From positions 122,619 through 186,618 of the forward strand of contig NZ_JBQCZW010000002.1 in the NCBI RefSeq assembly GCF_052089425.1: DNA of 64,000 nucleotides, read 5' to 3'. The translations under genes were made by a program, and so were the position numbers. The stretch is from Ancrocorticia sp052089425. GTDB lineage: Bacteria > Actinomycetota > Actinomycetes > Actinomycetales > Actinomycetaceae. Positions 7,656-16,060 of this stretch are shown here, one piece after another. The notes beneath the pieces are model-generated. The model worked only from the letters and a program-made list of their open reading frames with translations. It ran no database searches and had not been told where the DNA came from. Within the stretch, counting starts at the first letter, position 1; each line of letters opens with the position of its first letter.

Positions 7656-8711
7656 CTAAGCTTCCTCTTCCTCGGCCAGCCACGAATCGATCTCCGCCTC
7701 CCAGCGCGCCTTGGATTCGTGTGAGGCGAAGGAGGCGTTCACGGAAGTGCGGGCGAGGTGGGCAAGCTCGGCATCGGAGAAGCCGCATGCCCGCAGGATC
7801 TCGTATTGATCGGTGAGCCGGGATAGGAAGAGTAGGGGATCATCCGCGCCAAGGGCGATGGATGCGCCGGCTTCCATCAGCTGGCGGACTGGCACCTGAT
7901 CTTCTTCCCTGTAGACGCCGAGCGACACGTTGGATTCTGGGCAGATTTCGAAGGCCACACCGGCGTCAATGATGCGGCGGGCCAGATCCATATCTTCGCT
8001 GGCGCGTACGCCGTGGCCTAGCCGGGCCGGTTTGAGATGGGCCATGACGTCGCGAATATGCTCGGGTCCCAAAAGCTCCCCACCGTGAGGAACCGCGGGG
8101 ATGCCGGCGCGCCGCGCAATATTGAAGGCGGCACTCCATTCGGACGTGGTGCCGCGCCGCTCATCGTTAGACAGCCCGAAGCCAACCACGCTGCCCGGGC
8201 CGTCCCCGGCGTACTGAGCTGCGAGGCGGGCGAGTGTGCGTGCTTCCAAGGGGTGGCGAATCCGAGAGGCGGCCACGATCACGCCCACTTCAACGCTGGT
8301 GGTACGCCATGCGTTCCTCGCCTCATCCAACACGATCTCAAGTGCGGGCGTAATCCCGCCAACGAACGGCGCGTAGGAGGTGGGATCGATTTGGATCTCG
8401 AGGCGCCGCGATCCCTCGGCTTTGTCAGCAAGCACGGCCTCACGAATGATCCGCCGCATCGAGTCCTCGCTGCGCACCACCGCGCGGGCGGCATCGTAGG
8501 CGCGCTGGAAGCGGAACCAGCCGCGCTGGTCAGCGGGCACCTGAAGTGCCACGTTGTCCGTCAGAGTGTCTGGCAGGCGGAGGTTTTGCTCGCGCGCCAT
8601 GGAGATCAGGCTAGACACGCTGAGGGAACCTGTGAAATGCAGGTGCAAGTGAGCCTTGGGAAGTTTGTTGAGGTCACGCACGTGGCCATTTTTGCACAGA
8701 TCGCGGGCCAT
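7656..8711 (-). CDS. add: Adenosine deaminase family protein
   Basis: A 351-residue metal-dependent amidohydrolase of the Add family. Zinc ligands are in the HLHLHFTGSL motif near the N terminus, catalytic glutamate in HGGE, then GHGVRASED and the zinc aspartates in LGADDP. It should deaminate adenosine or deoxyadenosine to inosine forms for purine salvage; the HFTGS and LGADDP variants are typical of the actinobacterial branch, so the exact substrate is inferred. ATG 8711 is chosen since conserved sequence starts soon after; an in-frame extension to 9002 runs antisense through the next gene and is not credible. Divergent from the gene at 8784. Confidence 0.88.
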   Translation of the reverse strand: MARDLCKNGHVRDLNKLPKAHLHLHFTGSLSVSSLISMAREQNLRLPDTLTDNVALQVPADQRGWFRFQRAYDAARAVVRSEDSMRRIIREAVLADKAEGSRRLEIQIDPTSYAPFVGGITPALEIVLDEARNAWRTTSVEVGVIVAASRIRHPLEARTLARLAAQYAGDGPGSVVGFGLSNDERRGTTSEWSAAFNIARRAGIPAVPHGGELLGPEHIRDVMAHLKPARLGHGVRASEDMDLARRIIDAGVAFEICPESNVSLGVYREEDQVPVRQLMEAGASIALGADDPLLFLSRLTDQYEILRACGFSDAELAHLARTSVNASFASHESKARWEAEIDSWLAEEEEA

Positions 8712-8783
8712 TGCGGGCTCCGGAAGAAGCCACGGTGCGTGATACGTGGCGCATCGGGGCGCCATATGTTGTAGAAAAGACTC

Positions 8784-10040
8784 ATGACGTTGCCAACCCG
8801 GTCCGAAAACGAGAGTCATGACCTCGCTCTCCTGACAGGTAATGGCGCGGCGGAGATGCTGCGCATTGCCTTGGGGGAACACACCGTTGTGCGCTCGTGG
8901 AGTGTTCACTCGGTTCATCACCGCCCGGGCGCTGGTGTGACCGTGTGTTATGACGTGGTGACGGACACCTTCAGTTCCGATGGCAGCGCGGAGCGGGGCC
9001 AAGAATACGTGTGCGCCTCAACAGCGCGGCTGTCCAATCCGGAGCATCCCGCGCTCGCGCATCTTCAGGCTGACGGCACGAAGGTGCGCGTGTGGCGTTA
9101 CCCGAATGATCCGGAGTTGCCAGCGCTTCCGGTGGCTTGTTCGCCGGTGCTCATGAGCGAGTTGCTGGGCGAACCCGTGGCGATTGAGCTCAAGAGCTAC
9201 CGTCCCACGCGCCGCGCTGTTGTGAAAGTATCTGGCCCCGACGGCACGCCGAGTTTCGGCAAGGTTCTGCGCCCGGGCCCCGCCCGCGAGTTGGTTGAGC
9301 GTCACCGCGTTCTTGAGCAAGCGCACGTACCGGCACCACGAGTTGTTTTTTCGAACGACGACGGGTTAGTCCTCGCCTCCAACGTGTCCGGGGAACCGTT
9401 GGCGAACCTGCTCTCACGCGGCATGGGAGCACGCGCGCCATTGGTGTTGGGAGAGCTCATCAAGGTGCTGGACGCCTTGCCTGCGGCTGCGCTGAACTTT
9501 CCCGAGAGACCAGCTTGGGCGGACCGCGCCGAACACTATGGGCATGCCGGGGCAACGGCGGTGCCGGAGGTTGCCGAGAGGTGTTACGCCATTGCTCGGC
9601 GGGTCAATGCCTTGTTGCACGTCTGTGATTCGGGGCCGATCGTGCCGGTACACGGTGATTTCTACGAGGCCAACGTGTTCATGGTTCAGGGAAGCGTGGA
9701 CGTTGCCGGCATCATCGATGTGGATTCTGTAGGTCCGGGCCACCGTGTGGATGATCTGGCATGCCTGCTAGGGCACGTCAGCGTGCTGCCGCATCTGGCC
9801 CCGCGTTCTTATCCCTATGTGAGCGATGATCTGTCCCGCTGGGCCGCGATCTGTGAACAGATGGTGGATCCCATTGCTCTCAACGCGCGGGCCGGAGGCG
9901 TTGTCCTCTCGCTCGTGGCGGGTGCCAAGCGCGTTGACGGGCGCGAGTGGAGGTCCGATGCGCTCGGGCGCGTTGCCACGGCAGAATGGTGGCTGAACCG
10001 CGCCGAATCATGGGCAGTGAGCCGCGGAGTCATCTACTGA
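8784..10040 (+). CDS. Phosphotransferase-fold (APH/choline kinase-like) protein
   Basis: A 418-residue cytosolic protein. The C-terminal half has the aminoglycoside phosphotransferase/choline kinase catalytic core: PVHGDFYEANVF (catalytic Asp in HGD, Asn six residues on) and IIDVDSVGPG (metal-binding Asp), followed by RVDDLACLLGH. The N-terminal half is less conserved and probably supplies the nucleotide-binding lobe (KVSGPDG...FGKVLR). The substrate cannot be read from sequence; a small-molecule or sugar kinase is as likely as an antibiotic kinase. ATG 8784 lies 6 bases after a TAGAAA, suggesting a leaderless mRNA. Divergent from add. Confidence 0.72.
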   Translation: MTLPTRSENESHDLALLTGNGAAEMLRIALGEHTVVRSWSVHSVHHRPGAGVTVCYDVVTDTFSSDGSAERGQEYVCASTARLSNPEHPALAHLQADGTKVRVWRYPNDPELPALPVACSPVLMSELLGEPVAIELKSYRPTRRAVVKVSGPDGTPSFGKVLRPGPARELVERHRVLEQAHVPAPRVVFSNDDGLVLASNVSGEPLANLLSRGMGARAPLVLGELIKVLDALPAAALNFPERPAWADRAEHYGHAGATAVPEVAERCYAIARRVNALLHVCDSGPIVPVHGDFYEANVFMVQGSVDVAGIIDVDSVGPGHRVDDLACLLGHVSVLPHLAPRSYPYVSDDLSRWAAICEQMVDPIALNARAGGVVLSLVAGAKRVDGREWRSDALGRVATAEWWLNRAESWAVSRGVIY

Positions 10041-10127
10041 CAACTGGCTGGTCCGCTAACCCACTGCAAGATTGTGTGGCTTAGATCAGCGAGAGGGAAA
10101 GCCTGCGAGACGGGAAGGAAAGAAGAA

Positions 10128-10161
10128 GGGAGTAGTCCACACAGCTGTGTGAACTACTCCC
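10128..10161 (-). terminator. 17-bp hairpin between convergent genes
   Basis: GGGAGTAGT and its complement surround a CACACAG/CTGTGTG core, giving 17 pairs with a single C-A mismatch. On the minus strand it is followed by CTTCTTCTTTCC, a weak U-tract, so it most likely ends the aminotransferase transcript and may also stop the plus-strand gene. Confidence 0.75.
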
Positions 10162-10177
10162 CAGAGCTTCAGCTCGT

Positions 10178-10201
10178 GCGTGAGTGGATCGCAACTCACG
10201 C
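10178..10201. terminator. Second hairpin between convergent genes
   Basis: A perfect 8-bp stem GCGTGAGT/ACTCACGC with an 8-base loop, 18 bases from the minus-strand aminotransferase stop. It has no U-tract on either side; an auxiliary terminator or 3'-end stabiliser. Confidence 0.45.
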
Positions 10202-10219
10202 GGTCGGGCACAGTGGACG

Positions 10220-11428
10220 CTAGGCCAACAAGTTCTGAATACGCGTGATGCCTTCTACGAGGTCTGCCTCGTTGAGAGCGTAGGAGAAGCGAAGGCAACC
10301 AGAGGCGCCGAACGCCTCGCCAGGAACAACGGCTACTTCTGCATCCTCCAAGATGATGGCAGCGAGTTCCGTTGTGTTCTCAGCGGTACGCCCATTAATC
10401 TCACGGCCCAGAAGCGAGGTGACATCCGGGTAAAGGTAGAAGGCTCCCTCGGCCTTGGGTACGATCACGCCATCGATGTCACGGAGCATTCCCAGCAGGA
10501 GGTTACGGCGGCCCTCGAAGGCCTTCCGCATATCTTCCACAATGTCCTGCGGGCCGGTCAAGGCGGCGATTGCTGCGCGCTGGGACACGTTGGACACGTT
10601 GGAGGTGGTGTGAGACTGCATGTTGGTGGCAGCCTTGATGATGTCCTTCGGGCCGTACATCCAGCCAACGCGCCACCCAGTCATGGAGTAGGTTTTCGCC
10701 ACTCCGTTCAAAACGATGGTCTGATTTGCCAGATCTGGCACCAGATCGAGCAGGTAGTTCATCTTCTTGCCGTAGGTCAGGTGTTCGTAGATCTCATCGG
10801 TCACAACCCAGAGGCCGTGTTCGAGCGCCCACTCGCCAATGGCGGTGAGCTCTTCTGCCGAATACATGGCACCCGTGGGGTTGGACGGGGAACAGATCAG
10901 AATGGCCTTGGTACGGCGGTTGCGAGCTGCTTCGAGTTGCTCAAGCGTGACCTTGTAGCCGGATTCGGCATTGGTGAACACCTTGGTGGGTACACCGTCA
11001 CACAGGCGGATTGCTTCAGGGTAGGTGGTCCAGTATGGGGCGGGAAGGATGATCTCGTCGCCAGGGTCAGTGATGGCTGCGAAAGCCTGGTAGACGGCCT
11101 GCTTGCCACCATTCGTTACGAGAATGTTCGCCGGGTCTACATGAATACCGGAATCGGCCAGCGTCTTGTCAGCAATCGCCTTGCGCAGCTCCGGGAGGCC
11201 GGAGGCAGGCGAGTACTTGTGATTCTTGGGATCACGGGCTGCCTCAATGGCTGCCTCAACAATATGGGGTGGCGTGGGGAAATCTGGTTCACCCGCACCG
11301 AAGCCCACAACCGGGCGCCCCGCGGCCTTGAGAGCTTTTGCCTTGGCATCTACTGCGAGGGTTGCTGATTCTGCGATAGCTGCGAGCCGGGATGATACGC
11401 GGCGAGCTGGTTCGGTAGATGTAGTCAC
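10220..11428 (-). CDS. aspC: Class I pyridoxal-phosphate aminotransferase (aspartate type)
   Basis: A 402-residue fold-type I aminotransferase. Visible marks are GFGAGEPDFPTP near the N terminus, NGGKQAVYQ at the cofactor phosphate site, SPSNPTGAMYS, DEIYEHLTYG, and the PLP-lysine segment GVAKTYSMTGWRVGW; the substrate-carboxylate arginine is in CLRFSYA. It most likely interconverts aspartate/2-oxoglutarate and oxaloacetate/glutamate. Start GTG 11428 lies 6 bases after GAAAAT on its strand, again suggesting leaderless mRNA. In many actinobacteria an aspartate aminotransferase neighbours tRNA-Trp-secE, as here. Confidence 0.92.
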   Translation of the reverse strand: MTTSTEPARRVSSRLAAIAESATLAVDAKAKALKAAGRPVVGFGAGEPDFPTPPHIVEAAIEAARDPKNHKYSPASGLPELRKAIADKTLADSGIHVDPANILVTNGGKQAVYQAFAAITDPGDEIILPAPYWTTYPEAIRLCDGVPTKVFTNAESGYKVTLEQLEAARNRRTKAILICSPSNPTGAMYSAEELTAIGEWALEHGLWVVTDEIYEHLTYGKKMNYLLDLVPDLANQTIVLNGVAKTYSMTGWRVGWMYGPKDIIKAATNMQSHTTSNVSNVSQRAAIAALTGPQDIVEDMRKAFEGRRNLLLGMLRDIDGVIVPKAEGAFYLYPDVTSLLGREINGRTAENTTELAAIILEDAEVAVVPGEAFGASGCLRFSYALNEADLVEGITRIQNLLA

Positions 11429-11749
11429 GGCCCCATTTTCACATGCGAAATCGGGGGAATTCCGTTATGTGAGCAAAAATGGACAACACGCGAACAGCGG
11501 AGCATTCCTTGGCCATACCAGGCCAGACCAAGCCCAAAGTCCCGTATCCAAGGCGCAGAGTCGATGGAACATCGTCAGGCTTTCTCGCGCCTTGACTGAT
11601 TGGTCAACCAATTTGTGTGTTGAATATGACAGATGGAGCATCCAGCTCGCTCTAGCCAATCCAAACAGGTAGTCTCGCTTGCGTTGTGCCGGGCACATTG
11701 GCATATACCCCTCACCATGGGGCATAATGTTCAAGTGCTCAATGGCCGA
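11429..11749. other. 321-base non-coding gap before tRNA-Trp
   Basis: No credible gene. It holds the divergent aminotransferase promoter; a nested inverted repeat, CAAGGCGC (11549-11556) / GCGCCTTG (11587-11594), enclosing CGATG/CATCG (11562-11574); a small dyad ATTGGT-CA-ACCAAT (about 11599-11612); and a likely -10 CATAAT (11723-11728) about 22 bases before the tRNA. TTGGCA upstream is a possible -35 but with a long 19-base spacer. Confidence 0.5.
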
Positions 11750-11822
11750 AGGGTAGTGGCGCAATTGGTAGCGCATCGGTCTCCAAAACCGACGGTTGGG
11801 GGTTCGAGTCCCTCCTACCCTG
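11750..11822 (+). tRNA. tRNA-Trp (CCA)
   Basis: Acceptor AGGGTAG/CTACCCT, D-arm GCGC...GCGC, anticodon stem TCGGT/ACCGA around CTCCAAA (anticodon CCA), T-arm GGGGG-TTCGAGT-CCCTC. CCA 3' end is not encoded. The tRNA-Trp-secE-nusG-rplK-rplA order is classic for actinobacteria. Confidence 0.97.
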
Positions 11823-11824
11823 CT

Positions 11825-11858
11825 AAGGCGGCTCATGTTTGCATGAGCCGCCTTTGTT
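11825..11858 (+). terminator. Terminator between tRNA-Trp and secE
   Basis: A perfect 13-bp stem AAGGCGGCTCATG (11825-11837) / CATGAGCCGCCTT (11842-11854) with a 4-base loop, then TTTGTTTA. It lies only about 35 bases before the secE start. Confidence 0.9.
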
Positions 11859-11889
11859 TAACCATGTAACTCCTGGACTAAGGAACGAT

Positions 11890-12120
11890 GTGAACGCTGC
11901 TAGTAAGAAGAAGCCGGCGGAGAAAAAGCTGGGCTTCTTCGGCCGAATCGCGCTTTACATCCGCCAGATTTTCGGCGAGTTGAAGAAAGTCCAGCGCCCG
12001 TCCCGTAGCGAGCTCTGGCAGATGTTCCTCACGGTCATCCTGTTTGTGACTGTCGTCATGATCTTCGTCGGTCTGCTAGATGCGGGATTTGGCCGGCTAA
12101 CACTGTGGATCTTCGGATAG
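11890..12120 (+). CDS. secE: Preprotein translocase subunit SecE
   Basis: A 76-residue membrane protein, third core subunit of the SecYEG channel. A basic N terminus leads to the conserved amphipathic segment FGELKKVQRPSRSELW and one transmembrane helix (about residues 45-67). The start is GTG 11890 with AAGGA 5 bases ahead; an in-frame upstream ATG at 11839 lies in the terminator and is rejected. Cotranscribed with nusG 40 bases downstream. Confidence 0.95.
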   Translation: MNAASKKKPAEKKLGFFGRIALYIRQIFGELKKVQRPSRSELWQMFLTVILFVTVVMIFVGLLDAGFGRLTLWIFG

Positions 12121-12160
12121 GTACCCGCCTCTCCGATCAATGAAGGAAAGTAGGAATAGA

Positions 12161-12877
12161 GTGCCTGAAGAATTCCTCGAGCCCGAGGCCCAAGAGGAGA
12201 CGTTCGAGGCCACCGAACCTGAACCCGAAGCGGAAGCTCCGGCCGGTGACGATCAACAGCCTGGCGTTATCTCCGAAGCGGACGTGCGTGCCAAGCTCAA
12301 GGGCCTAGACGGCCGCTGGTACGTGCTCCATACCTACTCCGGCTACGAAAAGCGGGTCAAGCAGGACCTTGAAGTCCGCATCCATTCGATGAACATGGAG
12401 GATTACATCTTCCAGATCGAAGTTCCGATGGAAGAGGTATTCGAGATCCGCCGTGGCCAGCGCAAGCTGGTTTCACGTGTGCGCATGCCTGGTTACGTCA
12501 TCATCCGTCTGGATATGACGGACGATGCGTGGCGTGTTGTTCAGTCCACCAACGGCGTCACCGGTTTCGTTGGTAATGGCCGCACACCCGTGGCTCTCAG
12601 TGAGAATGAAGTTGTCACGATGCTCACGCCAGTTGTGGAAGCAGAAGCAGCTGCCGAAGCCAAGGCCGCCGGAGTTCCAACCGGTGCAGAACCGGCAACG
12701 GTTTCTCCCTACGAGGTTGGCGAATCCGTCACACTTACGTCCGAACCATGGGCCGGAATGCCCGCCACAGTTTCCAGCGTGGATCCCGCCAATCAGCGGC
12801 TTACCGTGCTTATGACCCTCGTCGGTCAGGAAACCCCGGTAGAACTCGCCTTCAGTCAGGTGCGCAAGGAGGATTAG
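12161..12877 (+). CDS. nusG: Transcription termination/antitermination factor NusG
   Basis: A 238-residue protein: a roughly 45-residue acidic Glu/Pro N-terminal extension usual in actinobacteria, the NGN domain (WYVLHTYSGYEKRVKQ ... RMPGYVIIRLDM), an Ala/Glu-rich linker, and the C-terminal KOW domain (GESVTLTSEPWAGMPATV). NusG binds RNA polymerase and couples it to Rho or ribosomes. GTG 12161 is chosen because the purine-rich AAGGAAAGTAGGAA stands between the upstream ATG 12140 and this codon. Confidence 0.95.
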   Translation: MPEEFLEPEAQEETFEATEPEPEAEAPAGDDQQPGVISEADVRAKLKGLDGRWYVLHTYSGYEKRVKQDLEVRIHSMNMEDYIFQIEVPMEEVFEIRRGQRKLVSRVRMPGYVIIRLDMTDDAWRVVQSTNGVTGFVGNGRTPVALSENEVVTMLTPVVEAEAAAEAKAAGVPTGAEPATVSPYEVGESVTLTSEPWAGMPATVSSVDPANQRLTVLMTLVGQETPVELAFSQVRKED

Positions 12878-12999
12878 CCGAACTCGGCTTTTCCTGACAA
12901 AGCGCGTATGCTCGAAGGCTGTCTGACCCGCCAATTCGGCGTGCCAGCACCTGCCGCTTATGCCATTGCGGCAGCGAAGAATGAAGAAAAGGACCCTAC

Positions 13000-13434
13000 A
13001 TGCCACCGAAGAAGAAGGTTTCGGGCTACATTAAGCTCCAGATTCCAGCTGGTGCAGCAACCCCTGCTCCGCCGATTGGCCCCGCTTTGGGCCAGCACGG
13101 CGTCAACATCATGGAGTTCTGCAAGGCCTACAACGCCGCAACAGAAGCCCAGCGTGGAAACGTTGTGCCTGTTGAGATCACCGTGTACGAGGATCGCTCG
13201 TTCACCTTTGAACTCAAGACCCCTCCCGCCGCCGAGCTGCTCAAGAAGGCTGCCGGCGTTGCCAAGGGTTCTGGCACTCCTCACACGGACAAGGTTGGCC
13301 ACGTGAGCGCCGATCAGCTCCGCGAGATCGCCAAGACCAAGCAGCCGGACCTCAACGCCAACGATATCGATAACGCTGCCCGCATCATTGCTGGCACCGC
13401 GCGTTCGATGGGCCTGACAACGGACGCCATCTAA
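13000..13434 (+). CDS. rplK: 50S ribosomal protein L11 (uL11)
   Basis: A 144-residue protein opening MPPKKKVSGYIKLQIPAG with the conserved PPIGPALGQHGVNIMEFC loop that contacts the 23S GTPase-associated centre and thiostrepton. The C-terminal RNA-binding domain ends IAGTARSMGL. The thiostrepton-site prolines look unmodified. AAGGACC precedes the ATG. It follows nusG by 122 bases and precedes rplA by 90; the gap to rplA contains a small GGGCC/GGCCC hairpin. Confidence 0.98.
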   Translation: MPPKKKVSGYIKLQIPAGAATPAPPIGPALGQHGVNIMEFCKAYNAATEAQRGNVVPVEITVYEDRSFTFELKTPPAAELLKKAAGVAKGSGTPHTDKVGHVSADQLREIAKTKQPDLNANDIDNAARIIAGTARSMGLTTDAI

Positions 13435-13524
13435 AGCTACGTAACACCGCACCGATGAGGTGCATCCAGTGGAAGGGCCTGCGCGGGCCCGTCAACCACA
13501 ACTGCTCAAGAAGGAGAAAGCAGA

Positions 13525-14241
13525 ATGGCAAAGCGCTCAAAGAGCTATCGCAACGCCGCGGCGAAGATCGCCGAAGGTGTGCAGTACAGCCCACTCGAGG
13601 CCATGCGCCTCGCAAAGGACACCTCGGTCACGAAGTTTGATTCGACCGTTGAGGTCATGTTCCGCCTTGGTGTGGATCCCCGCAAGGCGGACCAGATGGT
13701 CCGTGGCACCGTTAACCTACCGCACGGCACCGGCAAGACCGCTAGGGTCATCGTCTTCGCCGTTGGCGCGCGTGCACAGGAAGCAATTGATGCCGGAGCT
13801 GACGAAGTTGGCGGCGACGAACTGATCGCCAAGGTAGCCGACGGCTACGTTGATTTCGATGCAGCTGTTGCAACACCGGATCTCATGGGCAAGGTTGGCC
13901 GTCTGGGCCGCGTGCTCGGCCCCCGTGGCCTCATGCCGAACCCCAAGACCGGCACCGTGACCATGGACGTCACCAAGGCTGTGACGGATATCAAGGGCGG
14001 CCGTGTTGAGTTCCGAGTGGACAAGAACGGCAACCTCGGTTTCATCGTTGGTAAGACGTCCTTCGATGCCCAGAAGCTCGTGGAGAACTACGCTGCAGCT
14101 CAGGAAGAGATTCTGCGCCTGAAGCCCTCCACATCAAAGGGCCGCTACATCATGAAGGGCACAGTTTCCACCACGATGGGCCCCGGTATCCCGCTGGATA
14201 CCACGAAGACCCGTAACCTAACCAGTCAGGATGCTTCCTAA
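13525..14241 (+). CDS. rplA: 50S ribosomal protein L1 (uL1)
   Basis: A 238-residue two-domain protein of the L1 stalk, with GLMPNPKTGTVT and the C-terminal SSTMGPG-like SVTTMGPGIPLD region (here VSTTMGPGIPLD). L1 binds the 23S E-site stalk and in many bacteria represses its own rplK-rplA message. Start ATG 13525 has AAGGAG upstream. A strong terminator follows at 14266, so the L11 operon ends here instead of reading into rplJ. Confidence 0.98.
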   Translation: MAKRSKSYRNAAAKIAEGVQYSPLEAMRLAKDTSVTKFDSTVEVMFRLGVDPRKADQMVRGTVNLPHGTGKTARVIVFAVGARAQEAIDAGADEVGGDELIAKVADGYVDFDAAVATPDLMGKVGRLGRVLGPRGLMPNPKTGTVTMDVTKAVTDIKGGRVEFRVDKNGNLGFIVGKTSFDAQKLVENYAAAQEEILRLKPSTSKGRYIMKGTVSTTMGPGIPLDTTKTRNLTSQDAS

Positions 14242-14265
14242 GCGTTATTCTGATTGACAGCGAAA

Positions 14266-14295
14266 ACCGCCCGGACTTAGCTCCGGGCGGTTTTT
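14266..14295 (+). terminator. rplK-rplA terminator
   Basis: A perfect 10-bp stem ACCGCCCGGA (14266-14275) / TCCGGGCGGT (14282-14291), 6-base loop, followed by TTTTTCT. Confidence 0.93.
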
Positions 14296-14387
14296 CTGTG
14301 CCAGCGCTTGCCAGCCCGTCACCTCCCATAGGAGAATCGGGCGAGTCATGCCCCGAAGAAGCGATCAAGACACAGGGAGATCGAACA

Positions 14388-15188
14388 TTGCGATATGACG
14401 TCAAGAGATATCTAGCGAACAGGGGCTTGTTCGTGAAACATGTGAAAGTCCTCGAGCCGTATCACGACATGCTAGGCAACTCGATCATCTACAACGGGCA
14501 GCCTGTCACAACAAAGGTGGGCGTCAAGTTCCACGGGAAGAACAATCGGCTCGAAATTGCCAAAGATGCCAAGATCGAGTACCTATCAGTGGAATTCTGG
14601 GGGAACAACGCGCGGGTATACATCGGGCCAACGGTGAAGAAGCGCGGAGGCTTGCGCTTCACCCTACGCATGGGGCATGAATCCACGGTGACGGTTGGTC
14701 AAGATACGAGCTGTACGGCGCGCGCCTTCGTCTCCACGGGAGAGGGGTCCAGCGTGATGATTGGCGAAGATTGCATGATTGCCTCGGAGGTTGAGATCCG
14801 CACCGATGATGCTCACGCGATGTATGACGTGCGCACCGGTGAGCGGACCAACCCCTCTCACTCCATCACCATTGGCGATCATGTGTGGTTGGCAAAGTAC
14901 GCCGCCGTGATGGGAGGCGTGACGATCGGTTCTGGATCGGTGGTTGGCTTCCGAAGCATTGTTACCCACGACGTCCCGAACAACTGTGTTGTTGCAGGAG
15001 CTCCCGCAAAGGTCATCCGCCGCGACGTGGCGTGGGAGCGCCCACGAATCGCAGATCGCAGGCCCGGCGAACTCGCTACCGCTCCCAAGAAGCGCGCCAA
15101 GCCCTACTGGAACGTCACCTCAGAAGAGGACGGTGCCCCGATCCTCACGAGTGGCACAGAATCGAACGATCCACGGCGCGCGCCCTAG
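14388..15188 (+). CDS. Hexapeptide-repeat (left-handed beta-helix) acyltransferase
   Basis: A 266-residue protein of the WbbJ/maltose-acetyltransferase type. Its C-terminal half shows the hexapeptide ladder: VMIGEDCMIA, ITIGDHVWLAKYAAVMGGVTIG, SVVGFRSIV and VAGAPAKVIR. Such enzymes move acetyl groups from acetyl-CoA to sugars, often of capsule or wall glycans; the acceptor is unknown. TTG 14388 follows AGGGAGAT by 7 bases; in-frame upstream codons to GTG 14298 run into the terminator. The 5' end uses codons rare among its neighbours (AGA, CTA, AGG, AGA-like runs), a possible sign of transfer. It and udk separate rplA from rplJ. Confidence 0.82.
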   Translation: MRYDVKRYLANRGLFVKHVKVLEPYHDMLGNSIIYNGQPVTTKVGVKFHGKNNRLEIAKDAKIEYLSVEFWGNNARVYIGPTVKKRGGLRFTLRMGHESTVTVGQDTSCTARAFVSTGEGSSVMIGEDCMIASEVEIRTDDAHAMYDVRTGERTNPSHSITIGDHVWLAKYAAVMGGVTIGSGSVVGFRSIVTHDVPNNCVVAGAPAKVIRRDVAWERPRIADRRPGELATAPKKRAKPYWNVTSEEDGAPILTSGTESNDPRRAP

Positions 15189-15341
15189 CGGTGGCTGGAC
15201 AGGGTAGGAGCGGTTGGGCACGTGCTCCGGAGCCGGCGCAATCCCTCCACCGCCGCGCCGGTATGATAGACGCATCGTGAACGCCGGTAGCCGCAGCCTA
15301 CCCGCACCGCAGATGCCGCGTGGGGGAGTGTGGGAGGGGCC

Positions 15342-15358
15342 GTCGTCGTCGTCAAAAA
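15342..15358. repeat. (GTC)4-A5 intergenic element, copy 2
   Basis: Exact second copy of GTCGTCGTCGTCAAAAA, preceded by GGGAGGGGCC as in copy 4. It ends 12 bases before the udk start codon, so it would lie in the udk leader. No complementary GAC arm is present here. Confidence 0.6.
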
Positions 15359-15370
15359 GAAGGGAACGCT

Positions 15371-16027
15371 ATGCAGACGTTGGTTATCGGAATAGCTGGG
15401 GGTACGGGAAGCGGCAAAACCACTCTCACGCACGCTCTCATCGATGCGTTTCCGGGCAAAACCAGCGTGGTGTTTCATGACAACTATTACCGGGCCTACC
15501 CTGATCTGACCTACGAACAGCGCAAGCGCCTGAACTGGGATTCTCCGGATGCCTTCGATTCAGGCCTGATGGTTGCCCAACTGAAGCAGCTCATTGCGGG
15601 CCAGGCGATCGATTCGCCGGTGTACGACTATTCGATCTACAACCCCTCCGATCAGACCCGCAGGATCGAGCCGGCTGATGTGATCATCGTGGAGGGCATC
15701 CTCATCTTCGCGGATCCGGCTATCTGCTCGCTGCTGGATATCAAGCTGTTCGTGGATACGGACGCGGATGTGCGTATCCTGCGGCGCATCAAACGGGACG
15801 TGATTGATCGCGGCCGCACCCTCGAATCGGTGGAGAAACAGTATCTGGAGACCGTCAAGCCCATGCATGAGCTCTATGTTGAGCCCTCCAAGCACAACGC
15901 GGACATCATCGTGCCCGAGGGCGGGCGCAACCTCGTGGCGCTTGACATGCTCATTCACAGGATTGCCGGCCAGATTGGGGTGGCTCCCGCTCCGATCAAG
16001 GAGCGAGTTCCCGCCCGCGGTGCGTGA
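15371..16027 (+). CDS. udk: Uridine kinase
   Basis: A 218-residue P-loop kinase with Walker A GGTGSGKTT (about residues 9-17), the nucleoside-binding DNYYRAYPDLTYEQR region, VYDYSIYNPSDQTR and the acidic VIIVEGILIFADP segment. It phosphorylates uridine (and cytidine) for pyrimidine salvage. ATG 15371 follows AAGGGAA by 5 bases; an in-frame upstream start at 15320 would run through the GTC repeat. A possible -10 TATGAT lies at 15262-15267. It is followed by the rplJ promoter. Confidence 0.92.
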   Translation: MQTLVIGIAGGTGSGKTTLTHALIDAFPGKTSVVFHDNYYRAYPDLTYEQRKRLNWDSPDAFDSGLMVAQLKQLIAGQAIDSPVYDYSIYNPSDQTRRIEPADVIIVEGILIFADPAICSLLDIKLFVDTDADVRILRRIKRDVIDRGRTLESVEKQYLETVKPMHELYVEPSKHNADIIVPEGGRNLVALDMLIHRIAGQIGVAPAPIKERVPARGA

Positions 16028-16060
16028 GCGGAGAGATGCCTCACGAAGGAGCCGCACAAG

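Noticed and set aside
8712..9002. N-terminal extension of add by about 97 residues
   Set aside because: The extension lies antisense to the phosphotransferase gene and its promoter; conserved Add sequence begins just after ATG 8711.
10184..11368. A 394-codon plus-strand frame opposite the aminotransferase
   Set aside because: It mirrors the conserved aminotransferase exactly and has no recognisable domain.
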